From Methyloterricola oryzae (GTDB lineage: Bacteria > Pseudomonadota > Gammaproteobacteria > Methylococcales > Methylococcaceae), in assembly GCF_000934725.1 (NCBI RefSeq), contig NZ_JYNS01000008.1, forward strand, positions 141,756-205,755: a DNA stretch of 64,000 nucleotides, in the 5' to 3' direction. The stretch's first letter is position 1; each line of letters begins with the position of its first letter. The translations under genes and the position numbers were made by a program. This document shows positions 18,935 through 28,663 of the stretch, piece by piece. Under the pieces are notes generated by a model. The model ran no database searches. It was not told the DNA's origin and saw nothing but the letters and a program-made list of their open reading frames with translations.

Positions 18935-21538
18935 ATGAAAAGAATGTTAATCAACGCCACGCAGCCCGAGGAATTGCGAGTTGCGTTGGTGGATGGACAG
19001 AAACTATACGACTTTGACATAGAAATCCCCTCCAAAGAACAGAAAAAGTCCAATATCTACAAGGGTTCCATCACCCGCATAGAGCCCAGCCTGGAAGCCG
19101 CCTTCGTCAACTACGGAGCCGAGCGTCACGGTTTTCTGCCGTTCAAGGAAATCGCTCCCGCCTACCTCGCCGCGCAAGGGGACGAGGAAATCAGCCGCCG
19201 CGACATCAAGACCCTGCTCAAAGAAGGCCAGGAAGTGGTGGTGCAGGTAGAAAAGGAAGAACGCGGCAGCAAAGGCGCGGCGCTCACGACCTACATCAGC
19301 CTCGCGGGCAGCTATCTGGTCTTGATGCCCAACAACCCTCGCGCGGGCGGCATCTCCAGGCGCATTGAGGGAGAAATCCGCACCGATATGCGCGAGGTCA
19401 TGAGTGGCCTTGAAATACCGGAGGGCATGGGCCTGATCGTGCGGACGGCGGGCGGCGGCAAATCCGTGGAAGAACTGCAATGGGACCTCAACTACCTGTT
19501 GCAACTGTGGGAAGCGATCGACCGCTCCGCCCAGGAAAAGGCTGCGCCTTTCCTGATTTTCCAAGAGAGCAACGTCATCATCCGCGCCCTACGCGATCAC
19601 CTCCGCGGCGACATCGATGAAATCCTCATCGACAACCCCGCAACCCACAAGCTGGTGCGCAGCTTCCTGGAACAGGTGATGCCTCAGTTCATCAACAAGG
19701 CCAAGCTGTATCAGGATTCCGTACCCCTGTTCAGCCGCTACCAGATCGAGAGCCAGATCGAGACCGCCTACAGCCGCGAAGTGCCGCTGCCCTCGGGCGG
19801 TGCCATCGTCATCGACCACACCGAAGCGCTCACCACCATCGATATCAATTCGGCGCGGGCGACCAAGGGCGGAGATATCGAGGAGACGGCCCTCAACACC
19901 AACCTGGAAGCCGCCGATGAAATTGCCCGCCAGCTGAAGCTGCGCGATCTGGGCGGTTTGTTCGTCATCGACTTCATCGACATGATGGCGGCACGCAATC
20001 AGCGCGCGGTGGAAAACCGGCTGCGCGACGCCGTCAAATCGGATCGGGCCCGCATTCAGCTGGGAAGGATTTCGCGCTTCGGATTGCTGGAAATGTCCAG
20101 GCAGCGCCTGCGCCCCTCTCTGGGCGAGGCCACGCTGCTGACCTGCCCCCGTTGCAAGGGCCAGGGTACGATCCGCAATGTCGAATCCCTGGCGCTCTCG
20201 GTACTTCGCCTCCTGGAAGAGGAAGCGATGAAGAAGAACACCGACAAGATCATCGCTCAGCTTCCCATTGATTCCGCCACCTATCTGCTCAACGAGAAGC
20301 GCTCGGTCATCGAGCAGATTGAACAGCGCCAGGATGTCTCCATCATCATCATACCCGCCAGACACTTGGAGACACCGGCCTTCGAAGTGCAGCGCATCCG
20401 CAGTGGCCCCTCGGAGGAAGACGTCGAACGCAAGCCCAGCTATCAGCTGATCAAGCGGGAGGAAAACGCACTGCCGCAGTTTGCGCGGGAGAGCCAAGCG
20501 GCGGCGGAGCAGCCAGCCATCAAGGAATTCATGCCGCTTTCACCGGCGCCAATGGGCCAGGGCAAGCCCGATCTGGCACCTCCGGCGCAAGGCGGCGGCT
20601 TCATCAAGCGCTTTCTCAGCATCATTACCGGAACGCGCCCGGAAGACGAAGCGGAAGTCCAGGCTACGGCAGTGCCAGCGCCAGCGCCGCAACCGAGGCC
20701 ACGACCGCCACAGAGCCCGCGCGAAACCGAAAGACGGCCGCGCCCGCAACAGCCGCACCGTCATGGCGAGCGGTCCGAAAGGCGTCCGCCCCCGCCGCCA
20801 GCACCTAAAGCTCCTGCAGCCGCCGTGGCCAGCACCGGCGAACCCTCCACGACCCGGGAGGCGGAATCCGATGAAAGCAAACAACTCAGGGAGCGGCGCG
20901 ACCCGGGCAAACGCGGTAACTCGCGCCGCCGCCGCGGACGCCGTGGCGATGGCAATGGTGGACGTAACGGCGGCGAGCGCGCCGCACTTCCGGCCACCGA
21001 TACGGAAAATGCGGCGCCGGCTGTCGAACCAGCGCCGACTTTCGCCGCAGAACCCGTATCCTATGCGGTCCCTGAAGCCATTCAGCCCAGCCCGACGGAC
21101 GAGACCGAACCGCCTTCCCATGCGCCGGTAGCCGCCGAAGGCGCGAGCGAAACTCAAGCGACGGCGCACCGGCGTTACCCGCAGCGACCCAAGTCGGCTC
21201 AAGTGAACCCCCACTACATCGACTGGGTTGAACCCAAGCAGGACCTCGCCCCAGAGCCGACTGAAACACCATCGCCTTCAAGCGCTGCGGATGCTGTGGA
21301 AGCGGTCAATGAGCCTGATGCCCGGCAAGAAGAGGCTGCCGATGATGCGCCGACGCAAGCTGCGGAACCGCGTCGCGCCGCGGGTAAGCGCCGCGGTGGA
21401 CGTGGGCGCCGCGACCGGCGCTACAACACGCGGCGCGGCGAATCCCAGTCTGGAGAGGGCGGTGCCGCTTCATCCGAGGCAACGTCAGACGCGGAGCCGG
21501 ATACTGCCCCTTCGCAGTCCCCCGACGATTCGGCCTGA
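18935..21538 (+). CDS. rne: Ribonuclease E
   Basis: 867 residues. AAGGA lies eight bases before ATG 18935. The catalytic half has an S1 domain (residues about 35-120), the DNase I-like subdomain with the two Mg-binding Asp residues in TIDINSARA and FVIDFIDM (near 304 and 347), and the zinc-link CPRCKGQG (near 405), needed for tetramer formation. The C-terminal half (from about 520) is disordered, Pro- and Ala-rich, with two Arg-rich blocks ([10 protein letters not shown] near 670 and [13 protein letters not shown] near 825) for RNA binding. It is the degradosome scaffold for mRNA decay and rRNA/tRNA processing. Confidence 0.96.
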   Translation: MKRMLINATQPEELRVALVDGQKLYDFDIEIPSKEQKKSNIYKGSITRIEPSLEAAFVNYGAERHGFLPFKEIAPAYLAAQGDEEISRRDIKTLLKEGQEVVVQVEKEERGSKGAALTTYISLAGSYLVLMPNNPRAGGISRRIEGEIRTDMREVMSGLEIPEGMGLIVRTAGGGKSVEELQWDLNYLLQLWEAIDRSAQEKAAPFLIFQESNVIIRALRDHLRGDIDEILIDNPATHKLVRSFLEQVMPQFINKAKLYQDSVPLFSRYQIESQIETAYSREVPLPSGGAIVIDHTEALTTIDINSARATKGGDIEETALNTNLEAADEIARQLKLRDLGGLFVIDFIDMMAARNQRAVENRLRDAVKSDRARIQLGRISRFGLLEMSRQRLRPSLGEATLLTCPRCKGQGTIRNVESLALSVLRLLEEEAMKKNTDKIIAQLPIDSATYLLNEKRSVIEQIEQRQDVSIIIIPARHLETPAFEVQRIRSGPSEEDVERKPSYQLIKREENALPQFARESQAAAEQPAIKEFMPLSPAPMGQGKPDLAPPAQGGGFIKRFLSIITGTRPEDEAEVQATAVPAPAPQPRPRPPQSPRETERRPRPQQPHRHGERSERRPPPPPAPKAPAAAVASTGEPSTTREAESDESKQLRERRDPGKRGNSRRRRGRRGDGNGGRNGGERAALPATDTENAAPAVEPAPTFAAEPVSYAVPEAIQPSPTDETEPPSHAPVAAEGASETQATAHRRYPQRPKSAQVNPHYIDWVEPKQDLAPEPTETPSPSSAADAVEAVNEPDARQEEAADDAPTQAAEPRRAAGKRRGGRGRRDRRYNTRRGESQSGEGGAASSEATSDAEPDTAPSQSPDDSA

Positions 21539-21572
21539 TTGCCCGCAAGGATTGAGCTGATTCTGCATGAGA

Positions 21573-21605
21573 CACGGGGCCGCCGCGCCACGCGCCGGCC
21601 CCGTG
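21573..21605 (+). terminator. rne terminator hairpin
   Basis: A perfect 10-base stem (CACGGGGCCG / CGGCCCCGTG) with a 13-base loop starts 34 bases after the rne stop and is followed by ATTTC. The stem is very strong; the T-run is short. Confidence 0.7.
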
Positions 21606-21783
21606 ATTTCAAGCCAGTACTAGGATGAAGGTGACACGATCCGGCAATCCGCGCCGCCTGGATAAATGAACCCCAAGGACAATCCTTGTCGGATTAAGCT
21701 TTTGTCTTCAAGCGCTTATCGTAATCATAAGAACTTCTGATCACAATAATTCACTAAATCTGCAATAATTTATACCAACTGAT

Positions 21784-21866
21784 GAGCGCGGTCTGGACCG
21801 TGCTCCCATGTACCCTCCCTGCTCATTTCTCCTCCTTTTTGGCGACCCCACAGGTCGCTTTTTTTT
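21784..21866 (+). ncRNA. Candidate small RNA 3' half with intrinsic terminator
   Basis: Two stems follow each other: a 9-10 base stem at 21784-21805 (GAGCGCGGTC / GACCGTGCTC, one G-U pair) and a terminator stem at 21842-21858. A pyrimidine-rich linker (TACCCTCCCTGCTCATTTCTCCTCC) joins them (shown here only as a region at 21810-21836). The layout of stem, single-stranded C/U-rich seed and U-tailed terminator is that of many Hfq-dependent small RNAs. The rne transcript already has its own terminator at 21605, so a separate transcript is implied. No clear promoter was found. Confidence 0.35.
21842..21866 (+). terminator. Strong intrinsic terminator, plus strand
   Basis: GCGACC-CCACA-GGTCGC followed by eight T residues: a textbook Rho-independent terminator reading to the right. 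Confidence 0.85.
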
Positions 21867-21871
21867 GTCCA

Positions 21872-21895
21872 TAAAAAAGCCCGCATAATGCGGGC
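21872..21895 (-). terminator. Intrinsic terminator, minus strand (possibly bidirectional)
   Basis: GCCCGCA-TAA-TGCGGGC. On the minus strand it is followed by six T residues; on the plus strand by the looser GTTTGATTTTG. It implies a leftward transcript entering from the 21.9-22.3 kb side, for which no gene is visible. Confidence 0.75.
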
Positions 21896-22120
21896 GTTTG
21901 ATTTTGTTATTTTTTTTATCGAATGCTACGGTGCCGCCTGTACAAGCGACGCATAACGAACGTGTTGTTATAGTTCTCTCGACGCCTTGAAGGCGCTCCT
22001 CCTCTTTGACGACTTTTAACATCGAGTCCCTTCCGTGAAACTGGGGCAAAGTCTAAAGTAAAAAATGGCTATGTCTACTGTTCCGATCTAATTTGTTTCA
22101 CCAATCGAGCACAATCCAAA

Positions 22121-22160
22121 TTAACTGCATATATTTCATTGCCTTATAAATCTAGGCAAT
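22121..22160 (+). promoter_or_regulatory. Putative promoter of the PQQ-ABC/rhamnose operon with overlapping inverted repeat
   Basis: TTAACT (22121-22126), 18 bases, TATAAA (22145-22150) resembles a sigma-70 promoter. A 7-base inverted repeat ATTGCCT / AGGCAAT (22138-22144 and 22154-22160) flanks the -10 exactly, as a repressor operator would. The leader to the ATG at 22333 would be about 175 bases. Confidence 0.45.
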
Positions 22161-22332
22161 TTCATTAAGCCCAGTTTCCAAGTCGACAGGTCAAGTATTG
22201 CCCGTACAGCCATCCTTCCTCGCCCATGCCTACGATTCCGATGGCGCCGCGTCGATTGGGAAAAGCTCCCGATTCCTGAACGGGCCAACCGGAAGCCTCG
22301 TCTGCAACGGCAGTTTTCGGTATCCTAAAGTG

Positions 22333-23616
22333 ATGCGCCACACTGGCACGTCCAACCACGACCCCCAAGCCCTTCCGCAAGCGTTCCTGTGCCGCCTGCG
22401 CAGCGCGTGTTTAATCGTCTGTCTGTGTCTCCTGGCCTATGGGTCGGTCCAGGCCGCCGCTAAAAAGGGCGTTACGAAACCGCCGCCGACACCCGCCGCA
22501 ACGCCTGCGCCGGACGCCCTCAAAATTGCGTTCCTGCATCCGGCATCCACGCCATCCCTCACTCAGCCGCCGTTTTTCATCGCGGAGGACCGCAGTGGCG
22601 GTATGCAGGGGGCGCGTCTCGGGACCCAGGACAATAACACCACCGGCCAATTCACCCGCCAGCACTTCGAACTGCTCGAAGCCGAAATCACCGATGACGT
22701 AGCCCCGGCGGAAAAAGCCCGGCAGATGCTGGCGCAGGGCTTCCGCCACCTGATCGTCAATCTGCCGGCGGACGCCATCAAGGCCATCGCCGCCCTGCCG
22801 GAGGCTCAGAATGCGCTGATCTACAACATCGGCAGCAGCGACGACGAACTACGCGGCGTCGCCTGCTCGCCGAATCTGTTGCACCTGCTCCCAAGCCGAG
22901 CCATGCGCGCCGACGCCCTGGCGCAATACCTGTCAAAAAAGCGCTGGCAAAAGCTTTTGCTGGCCGTGGGGCCGGAAGCCGCGGACCAGGCGTATGCCGC
23001 CGCTGTGCGCAGGGCGGCCGCGCGCTTCGGCCTGAAGATCGTGGCGGAGCGTCCCTGGCAGCATACCTTCGACGAGCGCCGCACACCGGAGTCCGAGATT
23101 CCCGTCTTCACCCAGGGCGTCGAATACGACATCCTGGTCGTGGCCGATGAATCGGGCGCTTTCGGCGACCTTCTCAGCTACCGTACCTGGTTGTCCCGTC
23201 CCGTGGCCGGCACTCAAGGGCTGATGCCCGTGGGCTGGCATTACACCCATGAGCAATGGGGCGCGATCCAATTGCAAAATCGTTTCAAGGACCTGACCGG
23301 CGTCTGGATGAGCGAGGTCGATTACGCGGCCTGGCTGGCGGTGCGCGCCATCGGCGAGGCCGCGACACGCACCAAGACCATGCAGTTCGAACCGATCCGC
23401 GGCTTCCTGCGCGGACCCGAGCTGTCCCTGGCGGGATTCAAGGGCGTTCCCCTGTCCTTCCGCCCTTGGGATGGCCAGCTGAGGCAGCCCGTGCTGCTCG
23501 CCGCCGCACACTCTCTGATTGCGGTGTCGCCCATCGAGGGATTTCTGCACCCCAAGACCGAACTGGACACCTTGGGATATGACCAGCCCGAGAGCCAATG
23601 CCACCTGGCACCCTAG
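22333..23616 (+). CDS. ABC transporter substrate-binding protein, PQQ-dependent alcohol oxidation type
   Basis: 427 residues from ATG 22333; an upstream TTG at 22198 would add 45 residues without homology features. A signal peptide is visible (LIVCLCLLAYGSVQAAA, cleavage near residue 42). The rest is a periplasmic binding protein of the branched-chain amino-acid-binding type (LKIAFLHPAST opening, two lobes), in the group found with PQQ-dependent ethanol and methanol dehydrogenases (PedA-like). Unlike classical importers it stands with an ABC-2 type permease, so its role is unclear: sensing or export help have been suggested. First gene of an eight-gene run to rfbD. Confidence 0.75.
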   Translation: MRHTGTSNHDPQALPQAFLCRLRSACLIVCLCLLAYGSVQAAAKKGVTKPPPTPAATPAPDALKIAFLHPASTPSLTQPPFFIAEDRSGGMQGARLGTQDNNTTGQFTRQHFELLEAEITDDVAPAEKARQMLAQGFRHLIVNLPADAIKAIAALPEAQNALIYNIGSSDDELRGVACSPNLLHLLPSRAMRADALAQYLSKKRWQKLLLAVGPEAADQAYAAAVRRAAARFGLKIVAERPWQHTFDERRTPESEIPVFTQGVEYDILVVADESGAFGDLLSYRTWLSRPVAGTQGLMPVGWHYTHEQWGAIQLQNRFKDLTGVWMSEVDYAAWLAVRAIGEAATRTKTMQFEPIRGFLRGPELSLAGFKGVPLSFRPWDGQLRQPVLLAAAHSLIAVSPIEGFLHPKTELDTLGYDQPESQCHLAP

Positions 23617-23628
23617 GAACCGATACCG

Positions 23629-24594
23629 ATGAAGATCACTTTTGTGCTTGCGATGGCCGCCGCCTTCGCCAATCAAGCGGCCTTGGCCAGTGAAACCCTG
23701 TTTGTGACCCTGGAAAAGGACAACGCCCTCGCTCTCGTGGATGCGCAGTCGGGCAAACTCACCAAGACCGTCAAAATCGGCAAGCGCCCACGCGGCATCG
23801 AGATCAGCAAGGACTTCAAGTCGATCTACGTGGCCGTTAGCGATGACAATACCATCCTGGTGATCGACTCCAGCACACTGAAAGTCACAGGCAAGCTGCC
23901 TTCCGGCGACGATCCGGAAACCTTTGCCATCGCGCCGGACGGCAGCCAGATCTACGCCTCCAATGAGGACGACAACAAGGTCACGGTGATCGACACCGCC
24001 ACGCGCAAGGCCATCAAGGCGATTCCCGTGGGCGTCGAGCCAGAAGGCATCGCCGTCAGCCCCGACGGACGCTGGCTGGCGAGCACCAGCGAGACCACCA
24101 ACATGGCCCATTGGATCGACCGGGCCAAGCTCGAGATCGTCGAAAATTCCCTTGTCGACCCAAGACCCCGCTCGGCGCGTTTCACCGATGACAGCAAGCA
24201 ACTCTGGGTGAGTTCGGAAATCGCGGGGAGCGTGACCGTATTCGACGTCGAATCGAAGACTCCGATCAAGAAGCTCAGCTTCAAGATACCGGGGGTGACG
24301 CAGGAGAAGATCCAGCCGGTCGGCATGCGCGTCGACAAGGATCGCCGTTATGCCTATGTCGCTCTAGGCCCCGCCAACCGGGTCGCGGTGATCGATGCCC
24401 AGAAGCTCGAGGTGCTGCAATACTTGCTGGTGGGGCAGCGGGTCTGGAATCTGGAGTTCTCACCGGACCAAAAGCGGCTGTACACCACCAACGGCGTCAG
24501 CAACGACGTCTCCATCATCGACCTGGAGAAACACAAGGTCCTGAAATCCGTCGCCGTGGGCCAATATCCCTGGGGCATTGCCGTCAAGCCATGA
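23629..24594 (+). CDS. PQQ-associated YVTN-type beta-propeller protein
   Basis: 321 residues with a signal peptide (FVLAMAAAFANQAALA, cleavage near residue 20). The rest is built from about seven 40-residue repeats with the YVTN-like pattern (IYVAVSDDNTILVIDS, IYASNEDDNKVTVIDT, LYTTNGVSNDVSIIDL, and PRGIEIS / PEGIAVS / PWGIAVK turns). It is therefore a periplasmic beta-propeller. Proteins of this kind sit in ABC clusters next to PQQ-alcohol dehydrogenases; the ligand is unknown. Twelve bases after the binding-protein gene, and overlapping the ATPase start by four bases. Confidence 0.78.
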   Translation: MKITFVLAMAAAFANQAALASETLFVTLEKDNALALVDAQSGKLTKTVKIGKRPRGIEISKDFKSIYVAVSDDNTILVIDSSTLKVTGKLPSGDDPETFAIAPDGSQIYASNEDDNKVTVIDTATRKAIKAIPVGVEPEGIAVSPDGRWLASTSETTNMAHWIDRAKLEIVENSLVDPRPRSARFTDDSKQLWVSSEIAGSVTVFDVESKTPIKKLSFKIPGVTQEKIQPVGMRVDKDRRYAYVALGPANRVAVIDAQKLEVLQYLLVGQRVWNLEFSPDQKRLYTTNGVSNDVSIIDLEKHKVLKSVAVGQYPWGIAVKP

Positions 24595-25334
24595 ATGAGT
24601 CTTCCGCGCCGGCGCTCAAGGTAGCCGGCCTTTCCTACGCCTACGGGAATCGCCGCGCCCTGGATGGCGTGAACTTCACGCTTGCCGAAGGCACCTGCAC
24701 CATCCTCCTCGGCCCCAATGGCGCCGGCAAGAGCACTCTGTTCGCGCTGATCACGCGCCTTTACGACAGCCGGGACGGTTTCGTGGAAATCGCCGGATTC
24801 GAGTTGAAGCAGCAATCGCGCAAGGCCCTGGCGCGGCTCGGCGTCGTGTTTCAGCAACCGACACTGGACCTCGACCTCAGCGTCGAGCAGAACCTGCGCT
24901 ATCACGCGTCCCTGCACGGCCTGAGCCGGAAGCAGGCGGACGCGCGCATCCGGGAGGAACTGGAACGTCAGTCCATGTTCGAGCGCCGCAAGGAAAAGAT
25001 TCGCCAGCTCAACGGCGGCCATCGCCGACGCGTGGAAATCGCCAGAGCCTTGTTGCACAGGCCTTCCCTGCTGTTGCTGGACGAACCGACCGTCGGACTG
25101 GATGTGCCCAGCCGCAAGGCCATCGTCGACTACGTGCACGGGCTTTGCCTGGATGGCCAAATTGCCGTGTTATGGGCCACGCACCTGATCGACGAGATCT
25201 ACCCGCAGGACCGCATCATCGTGCTGCACAAAGGCACGATCCGCGCGGATGGCAGCCTGTCCGAGGTGCTTGCCGCCAGCCACAGCGAGACCATCGACAA
25301 TGCCTTTACCGCACTCACGGGAGGCGCTGCATGA
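24591..25334 (+). CDS. ABC transporter ATP-binding protein (PQQ-associated cluster)
   Basis: 247 residues. Walker A GPNGAGKST (near residue 40), Q-loop VVFQQPTLD, Walker B LLLLDEPTVGLD and switch His in WATHLID are all present. The signature motif is LNGGHRRRVEIARAL rather than LSGGQ, which I believe is usual in this subfamily. It drives the ABC-2 permease encoded directly after it, with start/stop overlaps on both sides (ATGA). Confidence 0.85.
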   Translation: MNESSAPALKVAGLSYAYGNRRALDGVNFTLAEGTCTILLGPNGAGKSTLFALITRLYDSRDGFVEIAGFELKQQSRKALARLGVVFQQPTLDLDLSVEQNLRYHASLHGLSRKQADARIREELERQSMFERRKEKIRQLNGGHRRRVEIARALLHRPSLLLLDEPTVGLDVPSRKAIVDYVHGLCLDGQIAVLWATHLIDEIYPQDRIIVLHKGTIRADGSLSEVLAASHSETIDNAFTALTGGAA

Positions 25335-26137
25335 GCCCGTTGCACTATCTGCGCGCCCTGAATGGCATCGTGCTGCGCGAACTCTACCGTTTTGTGCATC
25401 AGCGGGAGCGCTTCGTCTCCGCCCTGGTGCGCCCCCTGGTCTGGCTGTTCATCTTCGCCGCGGGCTTCCGCTCCACCCTCGGAGTGGCGATCATACCGCC
25501 CTACGAAACCTACATCCTGTACGAGGTCTATATCACACCCGGCCTGCTGGGCATGATCCAGCTTTTCAACGGCATGCAAAGCTCTCTCTCCATGGTCTAC
25601 GACCGCGAGATGGGCAGCATGCGTACCCTGTTGGTCAGCCCGCTGCCCCGCTGGTTTCTGCTGCTGGGCAAACTCCTCGCGGGCACCCTGGTTTCGGTGC
25701 TGCAGGCCTACACTTTCCTGGCGGTGGCCTGGTTCTACGATGTCCAAGCGCCGCCCGAGGGCTACCTGACCTTGCTACCCGCCCTGGTGCTCTCGGGATT
25801 GATGCTTGGCGCCTTGGGGCTGCTCCTGTCTTCGTTCATCAAGCAACTGGAGAATTTTGCCGGAGTCATGAATTTCGTGATCTTCCCCATGTTCTTCCTG
25901 TCCACCGCCCTCTACCCCCTGTGGAAGATTCAGGAGTCGTCAGAGCTGCTGGAAACCCTCGCCCGTTATAACCCGTTCTCTCAGGCCGTCGAACTGATCC
26001 GCTTCGCCCTCTACGAGCAGTTCAACCTGCCAGCCTGCCTACATACCGCCGCCGCCCTGGCCACCTTCCTGCTGCTGGCCGTGATCGGGTACAATCCCTC
26101 TAAAGGCATGATGCAAAGGAAAGTTGGGGGAGAATGA
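25331..26137 (+). CDS. ABC-2 type permease (PQQ-associated, PedC-like)
   Basis: 268 residues from ATG 25331, which overlaps the ATPase stop. Six membrane segments of the ABC-2 export type are visible (for example [12 protein letters not shown] and [24 protein letters not shown]), with an amphipathic N-terminal helix ([14 protein letters not shown]). Direction by family is export. The stop overlaps the rfbB start by four bases, tying the transporter to the sugar genes. Confidence 0.8.
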   Translation: MSPLHYLRALNGIVLRELYRFVHQRERFVSALVRPLVWLFIFAAGFRSTLGVAIIPPYETYILYEVYITPGLLGMIQLFNGMQSSLSMVYDREMGSMRTLLVSPLPRWFLLLGKLLAGTLVSVLQAYTFLAVAWFYDVQAPPEGYLTLLPALVLSGLMLGALGLLLSSFIKQLENFAGVMNFVIFPMFFLSTALYPLWKIQESSELLETLARYNPFSQAVELIRFALYEQFNLPACLHTAAALATFLLLAVIGYNPSKGMMQRKVGGE

Positions 26138-27216
26138 CAAGAACCAGAACCTGGCTGGTGACCGGCGGAGCCGGCTTCATCGGCGGCAACTTCGTGCTGC
26201 GGCAGATGGCGCGGGGTGGCATCCAGGTGATCAATCTGGATGCATTGACTTACGCAGGCAACTTGGACACGCTGGAAAGCGTCAAGGATAACCCGGACCA
26301 CGTATTCGTACTCGGCTCCATCGGTGACCACGGCTTGCTCGATTACCTGCTGCAGCGCTACCGGCCCGAAGCCATCGTCAATTTCGCGGCGGAAAGCCAT
26401 GTAGACCGCTCCATCGATTCGCCGGAAGCCTTCGTACAAACCAATGTGCTCGGCACTTTCCATCTGCTGGAGGCAGCCCGCCAGTACTGGCGGCAGTTGC
26501 CCAGGCCCGAATCGGGCGCGTTCCGGTTCCTGCATGTGTCCACCGATGAGGTCTACGGCAGCCTGGGTGAAACCGGCAAGTTCACGGAAACCACCCGTTA
26601 CCAGCCCAATTCGCCCTATTCCGCATCCAAAGCCGGATCGGACCATCTGGTGCGCGCCTACTTCCATACCTATGGCATGCCGGTGCTCACCACCAATTGC
26701 TCCAACAACTATGGGCCCTATCAGTTTCCCGAAAAGCTGATCCCCTTGATGATTCACAATGCGCTGGCAGGCAAGGCCCTCCCGGTCTACGGTAAAGGCG
26801 CCAACATCCGCGATTGGCTCTATGTGGAGGATCATTGCCGGGCCATCGAGCGGGTGCTGGAATCGGGCGTTCCGGGCCAGGTCTACAACGTCGGCGGCAA
26901 CAACGAGAAGACCAACCTGGACGTGGTCCATACCCTGTGCGACTTGCTGGATGAACTGGTACCCGGTTCGCCTCACCGCCCTCACCGCCAACTTATTCAG
27001 TTCGTGACCGACCGTCCGGGGCATGATCTGCGCTACGCCATCGACGCCAGCAAGATCCGCCAGGACCTGGACTGGGAACCGGAAGAGACCTTCGAATCCG
27101 GATTACGCAAGACGGTGCAGTGGTATCTGGATCACCGCGAGTGGACCGGCCGCGTGATGGACGGCAGCTATCTCGGAGAACGACTGGGGCTGGAACCCGA
27201 AGAGAACGCCGCGTGA
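26134..27216 (+). CDS. rfbB: dTDP-glucose 4,6-dehydratase
   Basis: 360 residues. NAD-binding [10 protein letters not shown] at the N-terminus, the catalytic [12 protein letters not shown] block (Asp-Glu), and the SDR Tyr-x3-Lys in [15 protein letters not shown]. It converts dTDP-glucose to dTDP-4-keto-6-deoxyglucose, the second step of dTDP-L-rhamnose synthesis. Start ATG 26134 inside the permease stop. Confidence 0.96.
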   Translation: MTRTRTWLVTGGAGFIGGNFVLRQMARGGIQVINLDALTYAGNLDTLESVKDNPDHVFVLGSIGDHGLLDYLLQRYRPEAIVNFAAESHVDRSIDSPEAFVQTNVLGTFHLLEAARQYWRQLPRPESGAFRFLHVSTDEVYGSLGETGKFTETTRYQPNSPYSASKAGSDHLVRAYFHTYGMPVLTTNCSNNYGPYQFPEKLIPLMIHNALAGKALPVYGKGANIRDWLYVEDHCRAIERVLESGVPGQVYNVGGNNEKTNLDVVHTLCDLLDELVPGSPHRPHRQLIQFVTDRPGHDLRYAIDASKIRQDLDWEPEETFESGLRKTVQWYLDHREWTGRVMDGSYLGERLGLEPEENAA

Positions 27217-28103
27217 GTGCCAGCCGTAAGGGATTGATCCTGGCCGGAGGCTCGGGCACCCGCCTGCATCCCCTCACCCTCGCCGTCAGCAAGCAGCTGC
27301 TGCCGGTGTTCGACAAGCCGATGATCTACTACCCGCTCTCCGTGCTGATGCTGGCGGGGATGCGCGAGGTGCTGATCATCACCACGCCCCATGACCAGCC
27401 TCTGTTCCAGGCACTGCTGGGGGACGGTTCACAATGGGGCATGTCCATCACCTATGCCGTGCAGGCCAGGCCCGAGGGTCTCGCCCAGGCCTTCGTCATC
27501 GGACGCGAATTCGTCGGCTCCAACCCCAGTTGTTTGATTCTGGGGGACAACATCTTCTATGGCCACGGCTTCCAGAAATACCTGCTGACCGCCGCGGAGC
27601 GCACCGAGGGCGCCACGGTGTTCGGCTACTGGGTGAAGGATCCGGAACGCTATGGCGTGGCGGAATTCGACCACGAAGGCAAGGTTACGGCGCTGGTGGA
27701 GAAGCCGGCAGCACCCAAGTCCCAGTACGCGGTCACTGGGCTGTATTTCTACGATGCCCAGGTTTGCGACATGGCCCGTGAACTCAAGCCGTCGGCTCGG
27801 GGCGAGTTGGAAATCACCGACATCAACAACCTGTACCTACAGCAAGGACAACTTAGGGTGGACAGGCTCGGTCGCGGCATCGCCTGGCTAGACACCGGCA
27901 CCCACGATTCCCTTATGCAGGCCTCCAACTTCATCCAGACCATCGAAGAAAGGCAGGGCCTCAAAGTGGCCTGTCCCGAGGAAATCGCCTGGAGCCAGGG
28001 CTGGATTGACAACGGCCAGGTGGAAGCGCTGGCCGACGGTCTCAACAAGAGCGGGTACGGGCTCTATTTGAAGCAGCTCATTCGCCAGGGAGGCCCGTTA
28101 TGA
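27213..28103 (+). CDS. rfbA: Glucose-1-phosphate thymidylyltransferase
   Basis: 296 residues from GTG 27213, overlapping the rfbB stop (GTGA). The nucleotide loop [13 protein letters not shown] and [17 protein letters not shown] are diagnostic; GDNIFYGHG and FVEKP-like [10 protein letters not shown] follow. It makes dTDP-glucose from dTTP and glucose-1-phosphate, first step of dTDP-rhamnose synthesis. The C-terminus LYLKQLI is the RmlA type. Confidence 0.96.
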   Translation: MSASRKGLILAGGSGTRLHPLTLAVSKQLLPVFDKPMIYYPLSVLMLAGMREVLIITTPHDQPLFQALLGDGSQWGMSITYAVQARPEGLAQAFVIGREFVGSNPSCLILGDNIFYGHGFQKYLLTAAERTEGATVFGYWVKDPERYGVAEFDHEGKVTALVEKPAAPKSQYAVTGLYFYDAQVCDMARELKPSARGELEITDINNLYLQQGQLRVDRLGRGIAWLDTGTHDSLMQASNFIQTIEERQGLKVACPEEIAWSQGWIDNGQVEALADGLNKSGYGLYLKQLIRQGGPL

Positions 28104-28663
28104 AGGTCCGGGAAACGAATCTGCCCGGCGTCCTGCTGCTGGAACCCAAGGTGTTCGGCGATCCGCGCGGTTTTTTCAAGGAAAGCTGGAACCGCAGGAC
28201 ATTCGCCGATGCGGGCTTGAATCTCGAATTTGTCCAGGACAACCTGTCCTTCTCCCGGCGCGGCATCCTGCGCGGGCTGCATTTCCAGAATCCCAACCCC
28301 CAGGGCAAGCTGGTCCAGGCCCTGCAAGGGGAGGTGTTCGACGTGGCGGTCGATATCCGCCAGGGTTCCCCGAGCTTTGGCCAGTGGTTCGGCGCGCTGC
28401 TGTCCGAGGACAACCATCTGCAAATGTACGTGCCCGAGGGCTTCGCCCACGGTTTCTGCGTGCTCAGCGAGACCGCCCTGTTCGCCTACAAGTGCACCGA
28501 TTTTTACGATCCTGGCGCCGAATTCAGCCTGCGCTACGACGACCCTGAAATCGGCATAGCATGGCCGCTGACGATCCCGCCTACCCTCTCGGCCAAGGAT
28601 GAGCAGGCGATTCTCCTACGGGACTTTCCCCGCGAGGCGCTGCCGGTGTACCCGGGCCCATGA
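28100..28663 (+). CDS. rfbC: dTDP-4-dehydrorhamnose 3,5-epimerase
   Basis: 187 residues, normal RmlC size. The cupin fold shows [10 protein letters not shown], the catalytic His in [30 protein letters not shown] and [14 protein letters not shown], with Tyr in YKCTDFYDP. It epimerises C3 and C5 of the keto-sugar. ATGA overlap with rfbA and with rfbD. Confidence 0.95.
   Translation: MKVRETNLPGVLLLEPKVFGDPRGFFKESWNRRTFADAGLNLEFVQDNLSFSRRGILRGLHFQNPNPQGKLVQALQGEVFDVAVDIRQGSPSFGQWFGALLSEDNHLQMYVPEGFAHGFCVLSETALFAYKCTDFYDPGAEFSLRYDDPEIGIAWPLTIPPTLSAKDEQAILLRDFPREALPVYPGP

Larger units (their letters stand above)
21606..22332. other. 727-base AT-rich gap with opposed terminators and a promoter
   Basis: No credible protein gene. 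From left to right it holds a hairpin plus a strong plus-strand terminator (21784-21866), a second hairpin whose T-run serves the minus strand (21872-21895), about 200 bases of unassigned AT-rich DNA, and a promoter with overlapping inverted repeat (22121-22160) directed at the PQQ-associated ABC operon. Composition differs clearly from the GC-rich genes on both sides. Confidence 0.6.

Noticed and set aside
21741..22049. Minus-strand open frame of 102 codons after rne
   Set aside because: It runs through two intrinsic terminators and the small-RNA-like stem, is Lys/Arg-biased by A/G runs, and has no family resemblance.
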